DNA of 64,000 nucleotides, from the NCBI RefSeq assembly GCF_002078875.1, contig NC_034422.1:3096923-3160922 (forward strand), in the 5' to 3' direction. Shown in pieces: positions 12,603 to 26,009 of the stretch. The number at the start of each line of letters is the position of its first letter. The first letter of the stretch is position 1. Below the pieces are notes generated by a model. It was not told the DNA's origin and searched no databases. It was given only the letters and a program-made list of their open reading frames with translations. This DNA comes from Numida meleagris (lineage: Eukaryota; Chordata; Aves; Galliformes; Numididae). Position numbers and translations under genes: made by a program.

Positions 12603-14956
12603 CACCATACCTAGATACACGTAAGTGGCAGAGTATGAACTAAATGAGAATGAACTAAAAATTATTTATAGGAAGCTTCTGGCATTGTCATCACTCACTT
12701 TCCATATTCTTCAGTCTTTTTAGCACATTTTGAAGTGTGAGTGAACATCTTCCCTCTTCCTGATGTGTCAGGTTCAATTGCCTTGTAATGACTGTAAAAT
12801 AAAAAAAAAAACAGTACGCTTTTCTATCTCTTGCCAAACTCTAGTTCTTCCTAGAGTGGGCACATTTTAATCTGTCTTCCATATGCACTATATCTCTAGG
12901 CCACTCAACTCATTTTTCAGTAGTTATGAGGTCAGATTGATCACTGGTATGATTAAGATGAATATCTAGCTTGTGCATCATGCCAGGAGTCTTAAGAAGG
13001 AAAACTTCAGTGATCTTTGGCTGTGGTTTCTCTAGCTTGTGAATATGCCTTCTGCATATTGACTGTGTCTTATAACTTCGACCTTAATAGAATTAATTCC
13101 CTGGAGACTACACTCATCTATTGAGTTTGCCAGTGCCCCAAAAGGCATGGTCATATGCTTTATGATCAGTGCTTCTTAATGCCTTTAGTATTCTTGGACC
13201 AAGTTATTCTTTCATTTTGGTAATAGCAGCTGATGTGATACGGTCAGGAAAACTTGAAAAATTGTTGTAGAAATGTAATGATGATTTTGTGTTCATAATT
13301 TGATCCACTGGCTGAGCAAGTATCACCGGGTACTAATGCACCATATGCACGGGCTGGATAAAATACAGCAGGCAAGAACTTCAAAATCACCTAACTACCT
13401 TGACACTGATTCTTCCAGATTAAAGTATAGGATAAAGATTTAGTTACTGGCTTCTTTTCCATTACAGACTTCAAAATAATTACTAATCAATATCAAAAAG
13501 CAACAGAAAATGGATTTCCTGTAACTTTGTAGATGGCCAGCGTGAAATTAATAGGAGCAAAAGAATTAGTATATTGGATAAGATTAAGCCTATTTATCTT
13601 GAAGCTGACAAAGATATATATCAGATCTTTTAGAGGAAAACTTTTGGAAAGCAAACTTTATTTTAAAATGTTATAAATTGACTGTTTCCTAAATCTGCTT
13701 TCCCATTGTAGTGCATCTGAAGAAACATGGTCATAAGGCAACAATTTTTCTGTCTTACTGAAGTCAGATAGAAACTGCAAACAGCACTGAAAGCCTGTTG
13801 GTTTTTTTTTTCTTGCTCACATTTGCTGTTCTTTCTTTTTGCTTTGCTTTTTTATATTCTTTTATCTTTCATTGTGAGAATTCCATAAAAATGGTGTACG
13901 GTGCTCATGTAGAACTGTGCAGTACAATTTACAAACACAAGCACTGCTTCATCTTCCCTTTGTCTCGGAGCTGCAGTTACAGAACAAGCACGTGCATTTT
14001 ACTTTTGCAGCACAAGGAGGAAATGCAGCTCACAATAATTACAAGATTATCCAAAGGCTGATCAAATCATAATGAATTATTCTTCTGTCTCCTGGGTAAC
14101 AGGTTTTGCTATCAATTGTTTATCATTTCTGTCAGTAGTATCTTCCAAAATTCATTTTCAGGGGGAAAAAAAAAATGTGCTGAATTACAATTATATATAA
14201 AACACATTTACATGGCTGACACAACACTGTTTTATTTGGGTGTAAGTTCAAGCTGATTGATCATCCAAAGAAGATGATGTATTTCAACCAGCTGTTGACA
14301 GACTGAGTGACTTCAGTCTTGCAGAAGAGAAAAAATAAGTGGCAGCACTGTGCAAGCAGCTGTGGGAAGCATTATTGACCATGACCTTTTAAGAGGTGGG
14401 AGACAATTTAGTGGAGTGTTAGTATTCCTGATCCCTTGATTCTGCCAGTGATGCAGTATAACTCCAGCAGTGCCTAAACTGACTTCTTTAAAAATCTAAA
14501 ATGTTATAAAAAGGTAAAAAGTATGCAACCTAGCAAGCCTGCCAAAGCAGCACAGTCTGACTACCCATGTAAGCAACTCTTGTCTGTTGCAGGCTTGAAA
14601 TTCATCACAAATATTAATATGCCAAAATTATCTCCCATAGAATTATTGTTCCAGAAATTAAATTGTTTACAGAATGTTTCAGACCTTTGCACGGGTCAAA
14701 ATCAAGCTTCAGGACCATATGCATAACAAATGGATGTGAGGAGGAATTGAGGATCTTCATGTAACATGAAGATTAATCTGATATATCAGACCAAATCTTT
14801 GTTTAAAATCTAGTCCTCTGAACTCCAAATGAGGGCTGTTTATAAGATAGAAAACAACAACAAAATTTGACTTCAGTTACTTTATCATGACTAAAGCAAA
14901 AGTCTAGCAGTCCTAAGAAGTATGAATCAAACAATATGACTTTAAAAGCAGGGTCT
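12603..14956. other. AT-rich non-coding DNA
   Basis: No gene is supported. The interval contains A11 at 12801-12811, a T run near 13802 and an A run near 14166. The plus frame 13798-14061 (87 codons) owes its hydrophobic start to the T run. The interval ends at the start of the pyrimidine array. Confidence 0.7.
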
Positions 14957-15045
14957 TTCTCTTCTCTTCTCTTCTCTTCTCTTCTCTTCTCTTCTCTTCT
15001 CTTCTCTTCTCTTCTCTTCTCTTCTCTTCTCTTCTCTTCTCTTCT
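14957..15045. repeat. (TTCTC)n pentanucleotide array, about 18 units
   Basis: Perfect TTCTC units run for 89 bases up to the first N. The array is pure homopyrimidine on the plus strand. Its unit read backwards is a rotation of itself, so it has the mirror symmetry needed for intramolecular triplex (H-DNA). It is truncated by the assembly gap, so the true length is unknown. Confidence 0.97.
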
Positions 15046-15680
15046 NNNNNNNNNNNNNNNNNNNNNNNNNNNNNNNNNNNNNNNNNNNNNNNNNNNNNNN
15101 NNNNNNNNNNNNNNNNNNNNNNNNNNNNNNNNNNNNNNNNNNNNNNNNNNNNNNNNNNNNNNNNNNNNNNNNNNNNNNNNNNNNNNNNNNNNNNNNNNNN
15201 NNNNNNNNNNNNNNNNNNNNNNNNNNNNNNNNNNNNNNNNNNNNNNNNNNNNNNNNNNNNNNNNNNNNNNNNNNNNNNNNNNNNNNNNNNNNNNNNNNNN
15301 NNNNNNNNNNNNNNNNNNNNNNNNNNNNNNNNNNNNNNNNNNNNNNNNNNNNNNNNNNNNNNNNNNNNNNNNNNNNNNNNNNNNNNNNNNNNNNNNNNNN
15401 NNNNNNNNNNNNNNNNNNNNNNNNNNNNNNNNNNNNNNNNNNNNNNNNNNNNNNNNNNNNNNNNNNNNNNNNNNNNNNNNNNNNNNNNNNNNNNNNNNNN
15501 NNNNNNNNNNNNNNNNNNNNNNNNNNNNNNNNNNNNNNNNNNNNNNNNNNNNNNNNNNNNNNNNNNNNNNNNNNNNNNNNNNNNNNNNNNNNNNNNNNNN
15601 NNNNNNNNNNNNNNNNNNNNNNNNNNNNNNNNNNNNNNNNNNNNNNNNNNNNNNNNNNNNNNNNNNNNNNNNNNNNNNNN
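15046..15680. other. Assembly gap (635 N)
   Basis: A run of 635 undetermined bases separates a TTCTC array from a TTC array. The gap most likely exists because the tandem array could not be assembled or sequenced. Its stated length may be an estimate. Open frames spanning it (14936-15868 plus, 14942-15961 minus) are artefacts of Ns and repeats. Confidence 0.99.
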
Positions 15681-15773
15681 TTCTTCTTCTTCTTCTTCTT
15701 CTTCTTCTTCTTCTTCTTCTTCTTCTTCTTCTTCTTCTTCTTCTTCTTCTTCTTCTTCTTCTTCTTCTTCTTC
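15681..15773. repeat. (TTC)31 trinucleotide array
   Basis: Thirty-one uninterrupted TTC units (GAA on the minus strand) run from the end of the gap, followed by T7-C-T7-CC-AG. Pure GAA/TTC arrays are known to form triplexes and to be length-unstable, as in the human FXN intron expansion. The left end is cut by the gap, so this is a minimum length. Confidence 0.97.
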
Positions 15774-15834
15774 TTTTTTTCTTTTTTTCCAGATACGTAA
15801 AAAATACCTACCATCAAAAAAAAAAACAAAAAAA
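15774..15834. repeat. T7-C-T7 / A7-C-A7 inverted repeat bordering the TTC array
   Basis: T7-C-T7 at 15774-15788 faces A7-C-A7 at 15820-15834, giving a 15-base stem with one central C-C mismatch. Between them lie CCAG (an acceptor-like AG at 15791-15792) and an A-rich spacer. The A side is part of a longer run, A11-C-A7. Confidence 0.75.
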
Positions 15835-18800
15835 CTTCATATCTTCTAGAGTGGTTGAAACTCTCTAAAAATAATGTTTTATTAGAGAAAATTGAAAGTA
15901 CAAGCACTGCAGTGCTGTTTGTGTGATATTTAGAGGAAAAAAACCACATTAAAAATACCATAGTAGGTTATATTAGGTGAGCTGAGGTGCATTGTACTGA
16001 TTCTTTCGTCCTGTTTTCAGGATGAAAAGATACTTGTTTTGCAACTTCTGTTTCTGTATCCTTCAACAGGCAAAACAATTCATCAACTGACAGGCTTATG
16101 ATGGATTTCAAAGACTATTCACAAAGTAAGCTGAGTAGTATGTGCCCAGACCCTGTATGATTGGAGCGACACAAGGAAAAGCAAGATAATGCTCTGAGGA
16201 AAATCCGTTAAGTGCCATTCCATGAAAGACTGTCATGTAGTGAGCGGTATTTTGGCAAAATACTTGTGCATAGTTAGGCAAATGACTGCTATTGCATTGC
16301 GTAGGTTTGGGGCTTTACTACTTGTATTCTTGCTAAGAATTTGCATGCAGGATGGAAAACGTTTGGCACTGAACAAAAGATAATGATTCTAAAAGCAGAT
16401 GCTTGAGGGCTAGGCTTTGATCTTGTCCTTTGTCTGCAGTGACTCCCTCAATATAAACCTAGCATAGGAGAGAATTCTGTTATTTAACATTTTTAGAGGG
16501 TTCCCTTGAAAAAAGGGAGTTTTTTTTAAACAAGAGTTGCTAAACAATTTATATTTTAAGGTGGAACTTAAGTACATCCCCCTTCTCCCTTCAGATTACG
16601 TATTACCTCATATGTTTATTTTAAGGGTGCCCCCTTTTTTATTAGGTGGACAGTGGCTCAATTGTACTATTGATGACCAGTGAATACTTCCAAAACCTTG
16701 GAATGATTTGGGCTGATGGAGAGGCACACAGCTGCACGTGCTGCTGTTTCTAAAAATCCCCACACCACACACGGATTCATGCACATGGTTATTGCACCAT
16801 ATCTGGAGTTGAAGCTGTGTGGCAGTGTTTGGCTGAATCTGAACTGCCAAGAAAAGCTTGCAGTATTGACACAAGACTTATTATCCCGGTCATACACCAT
16901 TTACGTCAAATGCTTCATATTTCAATTTAATCAAAGTTGGCAGGTGTACCTGGCAAGACATAGATTAAGAAAATGAATTAATAGTAGGGTAGGAGTGAAT
17001 GCAGATGTGGTGTGAAAGGTATGGGAAGAAGGCTGTTCAACCGTTCACGCTGCAACATATGATGCAGTTAAACCACCCAGACCTGTGTAAATTCAGATCT
17101 GCCTTCATAATGCCATTCCAGGGCCGAGTAGAGTCGAGGAAAATATTTTTACTGATGTGAGACTGTTATACCAGAGCCACGAATACAAAGGGAACTAGCA
17201 CAAACAAGGTCTGATAAAGGTTTAGAAGTATCCATACAAACAGAGAACTTCTGGCATGGAGTTAAACTAGAAGGCTGATCATCAGCTCTTAATTGTGAAA
17301 GAGAAAAAAACCTAATTACTTCAGTTGTGTTTTGACAGCTTATTGCAGGGAAGGACAATTTTCCCAGAAATGTGGAATTCTTATCACAGTCGTTGTGACA
17401 AACTCACAGTTGAGCCTCATATTCTTTAATTCTTATTTCAAATGTTCAAGAAGTTCTAACATAAAGGTTTCAGATATAGTTGAATCCTAATTTGAGAACC
17501 TCTGAAATCATCCATCTTTTCAGGAGGTCAAGAAAATAAAAATTGAACAACTATGAGAGAAGTTGGTTTTGAACTTGAAGGCTTTTAAAGATTTGAGAGA
17601 TTCAGAAAATTAAACATCTAAAAAACTGTTCAAGACCTTCTGTATTGATTAGCAACAGCTGTAATTTCTTATGTTGAAACAAAATGACAGCATCTCTGCC
17701 TTTGTCTACTAATGAGAAATGAGACCTAAAAGTGGTGTGAAATCAATTACTTCTATGATTGTTGTCTTAAGTGTTATGCAATCAGGGCCTGCTTTGCATT
17801 CATAACACATCCAGCCCCTCCTATCTGAATCAGCTCATTTATTCTAGCTGTTTCTCTGAAGCTTTGTTTTTTCTGAAACTGAAATCTTTGATTGCAATAA
17901 TAGTGCAATCTGCTGCAAAACACTTTTTCATCCTATGCTCTAAATTGGCAGCATCAATATGTAATAATATTTTGAAGGTCATACATTTCAATTACACTCA
18001 AACTTATGCATAGGTTACAAATTGCTTTAATCAAGGATGTGTGAGGCAAATACATAGTCTCTAGAAAACAGTTTCAGCTATTGAGTTATTCTTGTCACTT
18101 CTTTATTTCTTAATAAATGTTTCTAAAAGCAATGAAATTGTTTTGTCTGAGATAGCAGGACAGAAAACAAGGATACTTGCTTTAGTGAAAAATATTGATT
18201 CACTCTTATAATATTTGGAATGATAAGATCAAGTAGTGGTATCAGGCTGCAATGTAAATGTTTCCTTCATAAATCAGATTTCTGTTGAAGGAGAACTGTA
18301 CTTTGGAATTTTCTGATTCATGTCATGCAGTGGATATGTGGAAGGGTTCGAGTACATGCAGTGCTAAATTCCATCATATTTTAAGCTCACAAATATGGCA
18401 ACAGATAGGCAACTTTTTCTAGTTACTTAAAAAAAAATCCAAAATCTTTACATTGTAATATATAATATTTTCAGAGATAACCTACCTGATGTATGATTCT
18501 TAAAATACTAAAACTCACTCAATTTGTTCCAGCATTGTAAATATAGCATCCTCTTAATAAGTTGTACTTGCTGGATGCGTGTACGTTGAAGTCTTTTTGT
18601 TTTAAATGGGAAGGGATCCTGCAGTCCTGAGCCCTTTAAGTTCACTGGAACTGTTAATTTTCTTGAGGACTGGGAGAAATGTATGGCTGTGTTTGGTGGA
18701 GTCAAAGTCTTAAGAACAGAGGTAACTAAGATAACAAAAAGTAACAGATGCGTTTTAATGATGAATGTGCTCTTTTGCTGAACCTGAGAAAATTTCACAG

Positions 18801-21800
18801 AAATGTATTGAGCTGCCTAAAAATTTTAATAAGTTGAGTGTCAGTTCCAGGATAAAATGTCGAGAAGAAAAAAAGTTGTTCTTACAGTAGCTAATTAGGC
18901 TCTAGTGCACTCATATGGTGCTGGGGAAATATGGTCAGGTTCCTGTTCTAGTCCGTTTGGTTTGTCTCTTGGTCATCTTGCAGGGACTCTTCTCTCCTTG
19001 GTGCAGATCAGCAGTGTCAGAGACAGATAGGCCCCAGGACAGTGTGGTTGGTGCCCAGTGGCAACGTGTCCCAGGTTGAGCGTGCTGCCATCTGGGCCGC
19101 TCCTGTGCAGAGTCATCAGAAAAAATAATCTGACTGAAAAGAGTTTTCTGCAAATGGTTCATTCATTATGAGATTGGTTTTCCACCAAGTGGCTTCTTTA
19201 AACGTCACCTGAATAACACACATAATGTTCACAGTGTGACTGTGCTTCTGATTATCTTGAAATCATCTTGTCTCCCTTTTGGCCAGCAAATCTTCACATT
19301 TCTTCATGGATATGAAATTGGACTACTCCAGAAGACAGCCTTTTTGAGTAGCAATTCAAAAAATTAGAGGCGGTAACTAGAGGGAAATAGAATTTGCAAG
19401 TACGTGAACATGGGTGCTACAGCAACAACAAAGGAAAAATATGCCTGGCTAAATCTCTGGCCACACACCCTACCCACTAACTCTTCTGTGACTTCTGTTG
19501 CACAGTAATTCCAGAGTACAGACTGGCTCACTTTGAGTCCTGGCAGTGATTTGGTTTGAGAAAGAATAGGAATCTGTAGCTGTTATGAAATTCTGCAACG
19601 AATTTTTGGTCAACTTTTAGGTAGTCTTGAAGTACGAGGCAATATTACTGAGAAAATTGTTTTGTAAAATCAATCACTGCCAAAACGGTGATGAATTTTG
19701 CACAGGTTTAACTCTCCTATTTTCTTGAGCGGTCAGTGTGCAGACAGAGGAAACACTTGGGTTTTACTGATGTCTGTTTGCCAGAGCTATTATAATGATG
19801 GCAGAGTAGGCTGTATGCCTTTCACTTTCGGGAATGACTGTTTATTTCAAAGTCTTTATACCTCCTAACGTGTGCAGAAGAAAGAAAATACCATTATTTT
19901 TCAGAACAGCAGATGATGACTGCAACTGAAAATGTGCTTCTCTGAAACACAGATCGCTTTTGTGGACGGCAATACACAGTAATACAGTTGCATAGACAAT
20001 ATATCTTGTAGATTAGTATGCAAAGTATTTTTTTGAGAGGGAAGGAAAATATGTATTTCCAATAAGTAATTATTTAATTAGATATATTTGTGAAGTATGA
20101 CCTACTCACAGAGAAATTGCTCAAAATTTTCCATTTTTTATTTAATCTTTTTTGAAATTAGATTTTGAATCTGATTTCTCTAGCCTGCTCTCACATTTCT
20201 GATTCACTAGTCTCAGACAGAATCTCCTATATAAGCATGTGCCTTTAAATACCCCTTCTGTTCTGAAATCCTCTATTGCAACATGGATTTCTTTTTCATC
20301 AGGTGCCCAAATAAATTACTATATTTATTTCAGAAATTATTTGTCTTAAAAATGAGTTAAGCCATTATTTTCTATCCTTTTGTTTCCCTTTTTGTGCTTC
20401 TTAACAACTGGCAAACATTATTCTGAGCACCCTTACCAAATAAAGTAGAATTTTTCAGAATGAAAAGTAGAATACTTAGATACTGTTAAATACTGGTTTG
20501 ACACCAGAAACTGTTGTCTGCCAAATGGGCTTGATGGTAACTGCGGGGAGCTCGTTGGAACAATTCCTGCTGATTGTGTATGAATTCCAGCTGAGGTTGA
20601 CAAATGCTGGATGGTCCAGTTGGCTAATGACTTCAGGAGCACGCAAAATGGAAACATCACTGACAGCTGTTTAAGATCAATCAATACAGTGAGAATATCT
20701 TTATTTCAAGTGGATTCTTTCACAGAGATCAAACACTGCTTATAGATATTCCAGGATCTAAGAAGGAGGAAAAGTTCAATAAATCATTTCCCTGTTCACT
20801 CAGTGGAAATTCAGACAAAAAGATATGTTCCCTTCCATCTATTTTACCTTTTAATGTTAAAATACTTGCTTAGTAAGGAATCTTTGGACATTTATTAATA
20901 CTCTTATTAATGCTCTTGCCAAATTTGAAATTTACTCCTCAGCATTCTTAGTGTTGATCTTTAATTTAAACCTAGCTTTATATTCGCTTTGAACTTCTGA
21001 AGTTTTCTATTTAAGATTTTGGTTTAGCAGCTGAATAAATTAGTTTCTTTTCTTTTTCTTAGAGGTCCTTTTTTTTTTAATTTTACCTACAGATTCTTGG
21101 GGGCGGAGCATTTGCATTCATAAACTTTACTTCTGCTGAAATCTGACATGTGTAAGAGCAAATTGTATGCCAAAATTAACAATTGTCACATCAAGTCCTT
21201 CAATTTGAACTTTTTAAAGCCAGAACAAAACAGAATTGCTAAAGATTTAATGAGGCATTATGCTTTCTTCTGAAATCTTAAGTATATTGAGCAGGACAGG
21301 CATTTTCTCCAAGACTAACATGCTTTTTGCAATATTGAAGGCTGTAAGGCCATTAAGCACTGTTCTCTTTTAAGAACAGATACCTAGTGAATTGTAAAGT
21401 ATGTGATTTCTTAATGAACTAGCAATATTTTTGCATGATTTTCCCCTGTATAAATTCATTTTCCTTGTGTAAGATTCACAAATTTATTTCATACAACCCA
21501 AAAATACAATTTCCCAAGTCTAAATTCTTTTTGCTTCAGCAGTTTGACTATAGCCATCGTTTACATTGGTGTCTATTAGATAGTAAAAATATGCATTACA
21601 GGAAGGGGTAGCCGTGATTTCTTTCAATCCTGCTCACCATTTTCAGCTGAAATGTAATGCTCTGTGTCAAACAGTAATGAAAGTTTTCTGCCTTTTCTTT
21701 CTGTGCTTCAAGCCAGAAGCCTAAGGCACACTGAAAGATGAATAACCTCTTCTTCTTGCCCAAAGGCATAGCATCAATAATGTCAGCTTTCCTCATGGCT

Positions 21801-24800
21801 GATGTCTGTTTCCTTGGTCAGTGATTTTCCCTTTCTCAGAGCTCTTTGAGGTAAACATAATAGCAGCATTCATAGGTTTGTATGCATATATTTGTAAATA
21901 ATATTCTTCTTTTTTGAATGATGGTTTTGGGCCATATTGCTGGTATATATACTGGACGTAGGGCACTTAGACCTAGACCCACAAACATACTTAGGCAATT
22001 GATTGTAGTTAAAAATTTGAAGAAAATTTGATGCTGAAATGTCATTGCGGCCCATAGCTTTCGTCCGTACTTTGTGTGTCTCTGTATAGAACAAACAGCT
22101 TGTACACAGACCTACACCAGGAGCAAAATGCTTGACTTTAATGGAGGTATTCACCCAAAGCTACCCAATCCCTTTTTTTTTAAAATAGGAGTCAATTGAA
22201 TCTTGCAGTACTGTTGGGTTAGTATTATTAAACCTGACGTATTATTACTGATGAAAAACCTCGGGCAGAGAACATGTTATTTTTTCCAGTTCCATTACTT
22301 TGAGAAGCAGATCCATAAATAATACATTAAGTCATGGCTACTTGTCCTCTCCTCAAGCTATTTCTTATATCTTTGCAGATGTATGGTTTCTTTAAAGGTT
22401 AGTAGGACAACATCACAAAAGAAACACTATGACCCTAGGAAATATAACTGAAATGATTTCTAAATTGTTGTGACCTTGTAACTTCAGCTTCTACTGATAG
22501 AAGTCATTCTATTTTTTCTGAAGATCTTGAGTGAAATATCATTCTCATACCACAAAAGAAATCTCAGTTCTTTGTACCAACATGTGGCAAAGCAAGGCAG
22601 AAGACAATTTTCTGAAAACTTGCCAGCACCACTCAGAGAAATTCTGAATGCTGTTTGGCAGTGTGACATTGGTATTGCTTAGCAGTTGTCATGTAACTGG
22701 GCACTTTGCACTCCCTGATGTTCTTCAAATATCTAAACTAATATTTTCTTTCTAACAAGTAGGTTGATATGCAAGTTATATATTGGGATTCATCATTACC
22801 TTACAACTCTCTACAATTTTTTTAGTTGAACTTCACCTCTTACATCCCAACCAAAAGTACTACTCATTGCTGAACACTAAGGTAGCTGGTTTGGTAATCT
22901 CCTAAAGCTCATTTCATACCAGGAAGGCAGTACTTCTTCACTGGGTGTGAAAGATTTTGAAGAGCTGATGTTCCTCCATCCTCTGGTAGAGGCTTTCCTG
23001 CACAATGCAAATTCTACTCAAAGCCCAGTTCTCAATTTCATTTCTCTCAATCAGAGCCTTACTGCAGCCAATCTACTGATTTTCTTGTTGGATAAAGCAA
23101 AATTCTATTACAAATCAGACTAAATTTTCACTGAGCTTTCACCATTCTGAGTCAACACCATTTTCCATTTAAATACTAGTCTGAACCTGGACACAATCTT
23201 AGAATTGTTTCTGAAAGAAATTTAGTGGCGTATTTCGTAGTGAGACCCATTCATAAAAGATTTTCACTTTGTTTATTTATGAAACTTTAGTTTATGGAAA
23301 TGATTTTCTAACAGAAATACTAAAGATTTTTTTGCTGTTAAGATTGGTTGCTCTTTTAGTATTTAGGGTAATGAATATATGGATGCTATTGGAATGGCAA
23401 TGGAATGCTAGATCTTTATGGCTCCAAAGTAAATACCTTGACTGATGAAACAAGAAAACACAGAAGCCATATTTTAAAATGATGGATATAGAGTCAATAC
23501 TTCTGGCTATATGAAAATTGCTCTGGGAGAATGAAAGTGATTCTTTGCTGCTTAATGGTTAATATATGCTCAGACTTGGCATAGTAACATCTGTTATGTA
23601 TCTAGGAGTTTCTTCTGTGTGCATCATATGTGTAAGAGTGGAGAATCTTTTCCCTGTATTACTGTACAGATCACTCTCTCTCTCCCCCTGGTCCTCTCTC
23701 ATTTGCTTCGATTTATTTTCTTAAGCTATGGGTTAGAAACAACAGAAACAGACAAAAAAACAAACCCACTTTATTTTTTGTCTAATGATAGTCTATCTGT
23801 CTTTACCAGGAACTTTGTCTAAGAATTGCAGAAATTATTTCTTTGCATGAATTATCAGTGTGTTTATAGCTAATGCTGATTAGAGTATGTTCAGAAAAGC
23901 AACGAACAAAACATTTTCAGACTATTAGGCATTAATTAATTCATTCCAACCTATACATTTAAGAACGGAAAGATCATAAAATTTTTCACATGGAAATTAA
24001 GAGTGATACATAATATATGCAATTTGCTCTTCACAACAGTTTGGTAGAAGAGGTAAATACTGCATGAAAAAAAAGCTTCTGTAACAACAGTAATTCCTTA
24101 AGTTCATTTTCGGAACCAATTTGTTTTCAGTGTTTGATGAAAATGTATTGCTGTGATTATTTATTTACATCTGGCTATATATGCAATTGATTATTTGAAT
24201 GCAGAATTGGTAATTCAAATAAATGCTCACTGTCCATCACAGAGTCATTTTAGAGGGATTTATCCGTATCAGCAGCTGTTAGGAATTTCATTTCACTGCC
24301 CCCCCCGACCCCCAAATTAATACTTTTGAATGAGTCACATTCCAGACAAATAACTTTAAACTTAACGAAACTGAGTAGTCAGAGAATAATTGCTAGGAGC
24401 TTTCGGAAAATCAGACTTTTTAAATGTGAGTGTTAAGATCGTTAGAAGCTTTTGAAACCCATGTCCCCTTTTTTCCTTTAGTAGCTTTGACTGAAATCAA
24501 ACACGGGAGAGTCATTATGGTAGCTACCTCTCAGGTAAGCAGTGATGATTTGTGAGGAAATTAGAGCAAGCACGTAGGTAAATAGGGATTTGAAGGAGAA
24601 AGGACATTCTTGATATATGGAGGATGATAAGTCACAGTAGAGGTAAAGGCTGGCAATAAATTCCCACAAGGAAGTAACGGACTTGCTGATTAGGATGCAA
24701 ATAAGTGTAGGAGATTATCTTGAATCAGATTTAAATGCCAAGAACAGTTCACAGGAGATGGTTAGGTATCACAACAAGGCCATATAAACAAGATGCCAAT

Positions 24801-26009
24801 CCCAAAAATAGATTAAATCTATCTCTCAAAAGTACAGTACCCTTTCTATATAATAAAAAAGAATATACCAGTACAGAAACAATATAGAAAAAAAAAGGTA
24901 CCGGCTTGCTCATAGCGTATGTGCTATGGTAGAGACTAAATATGGTAGAAATTTAACAGCAAATGGCATGCTGACAAGAAGGACTCAAGAACTTGTTTCC
25001 TCTTTTTCAGATGCTTTTTCTGTATTCTTGCTGTTTCCTTTGTTACATCTCTTTCCTTTTCCGTCCCATGTGTCTCAGAGCAGTTGAAGGAACAGCTTTG
25101 TTAATTGTCTGCTTGGATTCTTTGTCGTATCACTGTAATAAAATATCATAAAGATATCAATAATTTTGAAATGTTTCTTAGTGTATTAATTTTACTGCAG
25201 ATGAAAAATCTGTAGTCCTTTGCGTAAAGTAATAGAATGTGAAGTACCAAAATGTTCTGTGGCTCTTTTTATATTTTTTTAATTGGATATCTTAGGAGAT
25301 ATTTTTTTTGAAGAGTATTCCTGTCCTTCTGTGCAACGTCTAGAAAACATGTTATTCTCATATTGAGTCTAAAGGAAATGTTACCCTTTTTATTGTAAAG
25401 GGTTATGTTTGAATTATGTTTTAGTTTCAAGTATCTTCATTCAATCAAACACCCAGGCAGAAGAGGAACTTTGGCACTTAGCTAGTATTCTTTCCACTGG
25501 TGGTTTGGCCTTAGTCTTGTTCAAAGCCTCTTGGAATCAATGATTCATTGCTGTAGATTTTCAGGGAAAAACGTATTGGATCACAACTTGAATAGTAGAT
25601 GAGAAGCTGGTCTGTCTCAAATTGTGTGGCTATGGACTACGCTGGTTCCCTGAAATCATTGCTGGAAAACAGCGTCTGCAGTCTTAGGAAAACAGTGAAT
25701 AAGTCAACTGTCCACAGCAGTGGAGTAGTAACCTGTTGTGTCCAAGTGTAGCTTCTCTGGGACTTGAAACTGGTAGACAGAAAAAGTGTGTAATAGTAAC
25801 AGAAAACTCAGACTAAAATCAAAGCCATCTCGCTGCAGAGATCCCAGTGAAGCTCCCTTAATTGTGGAGGATTCTTTGCCTTTAAAAGTAGACTAAAATT
25901 AGAAAGCAACCAACTTACTATGTATAGATGTCAAGCTATACATATATATTTCCTTGGTTTGGAAAATTAAATTGAGCCAGTGGTATAATTTAATACGTTT
26001 TTTTTAAAA
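15835..26009. other. AT-rich non-coding DNA
   Basis: No gene is supported. A locally GC-richer patch lies at about 18950-19110 without CpG-island character. There is a pyrimidine-rich patch near 23670-23700. The interval includes an acceptor/donor-bounded candidate exon (24482-24534) and an inverted repeat (24191-24222), both discussed separately. Open frames such as 16608-16874, 16667-16900 and 16716-16976 overlap each other on both strands and none is recognisable. Confidence 0.7.
24191..24222. repeat. 10-bp perfect inverted repeat with nested palindrome
   Basis: TTATTTGAAT (24191-24200) and ATTCAAATAA (24213-24222) are perfect arms around a 12-base loop. A second, mutually exclusive hairpin, GAATT-GGT-AATTC (24204-24216), lies across the loop and the right arm. 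The surrounding 100 bases carry several TAAT/ATTA homeodomain-type cores. The stem is too short for a microRNA precursor. Confidence 0.7.

Noticed and set aside
14936..15961. Open frames of 310 (plus) and 339 (minus) codons
   Set aside because: They consist of Ns plus TTCTC/TTC repeat translation. They are artefacts of the gap and the arrays.
18340..18365. GGGTTCGAGTAC as a tRNA T-arm
   Set aside because: No acceptor stem, D arm or anticodon arm can be folded around it. It is at best a fragment of a tRNA-derived SINE.
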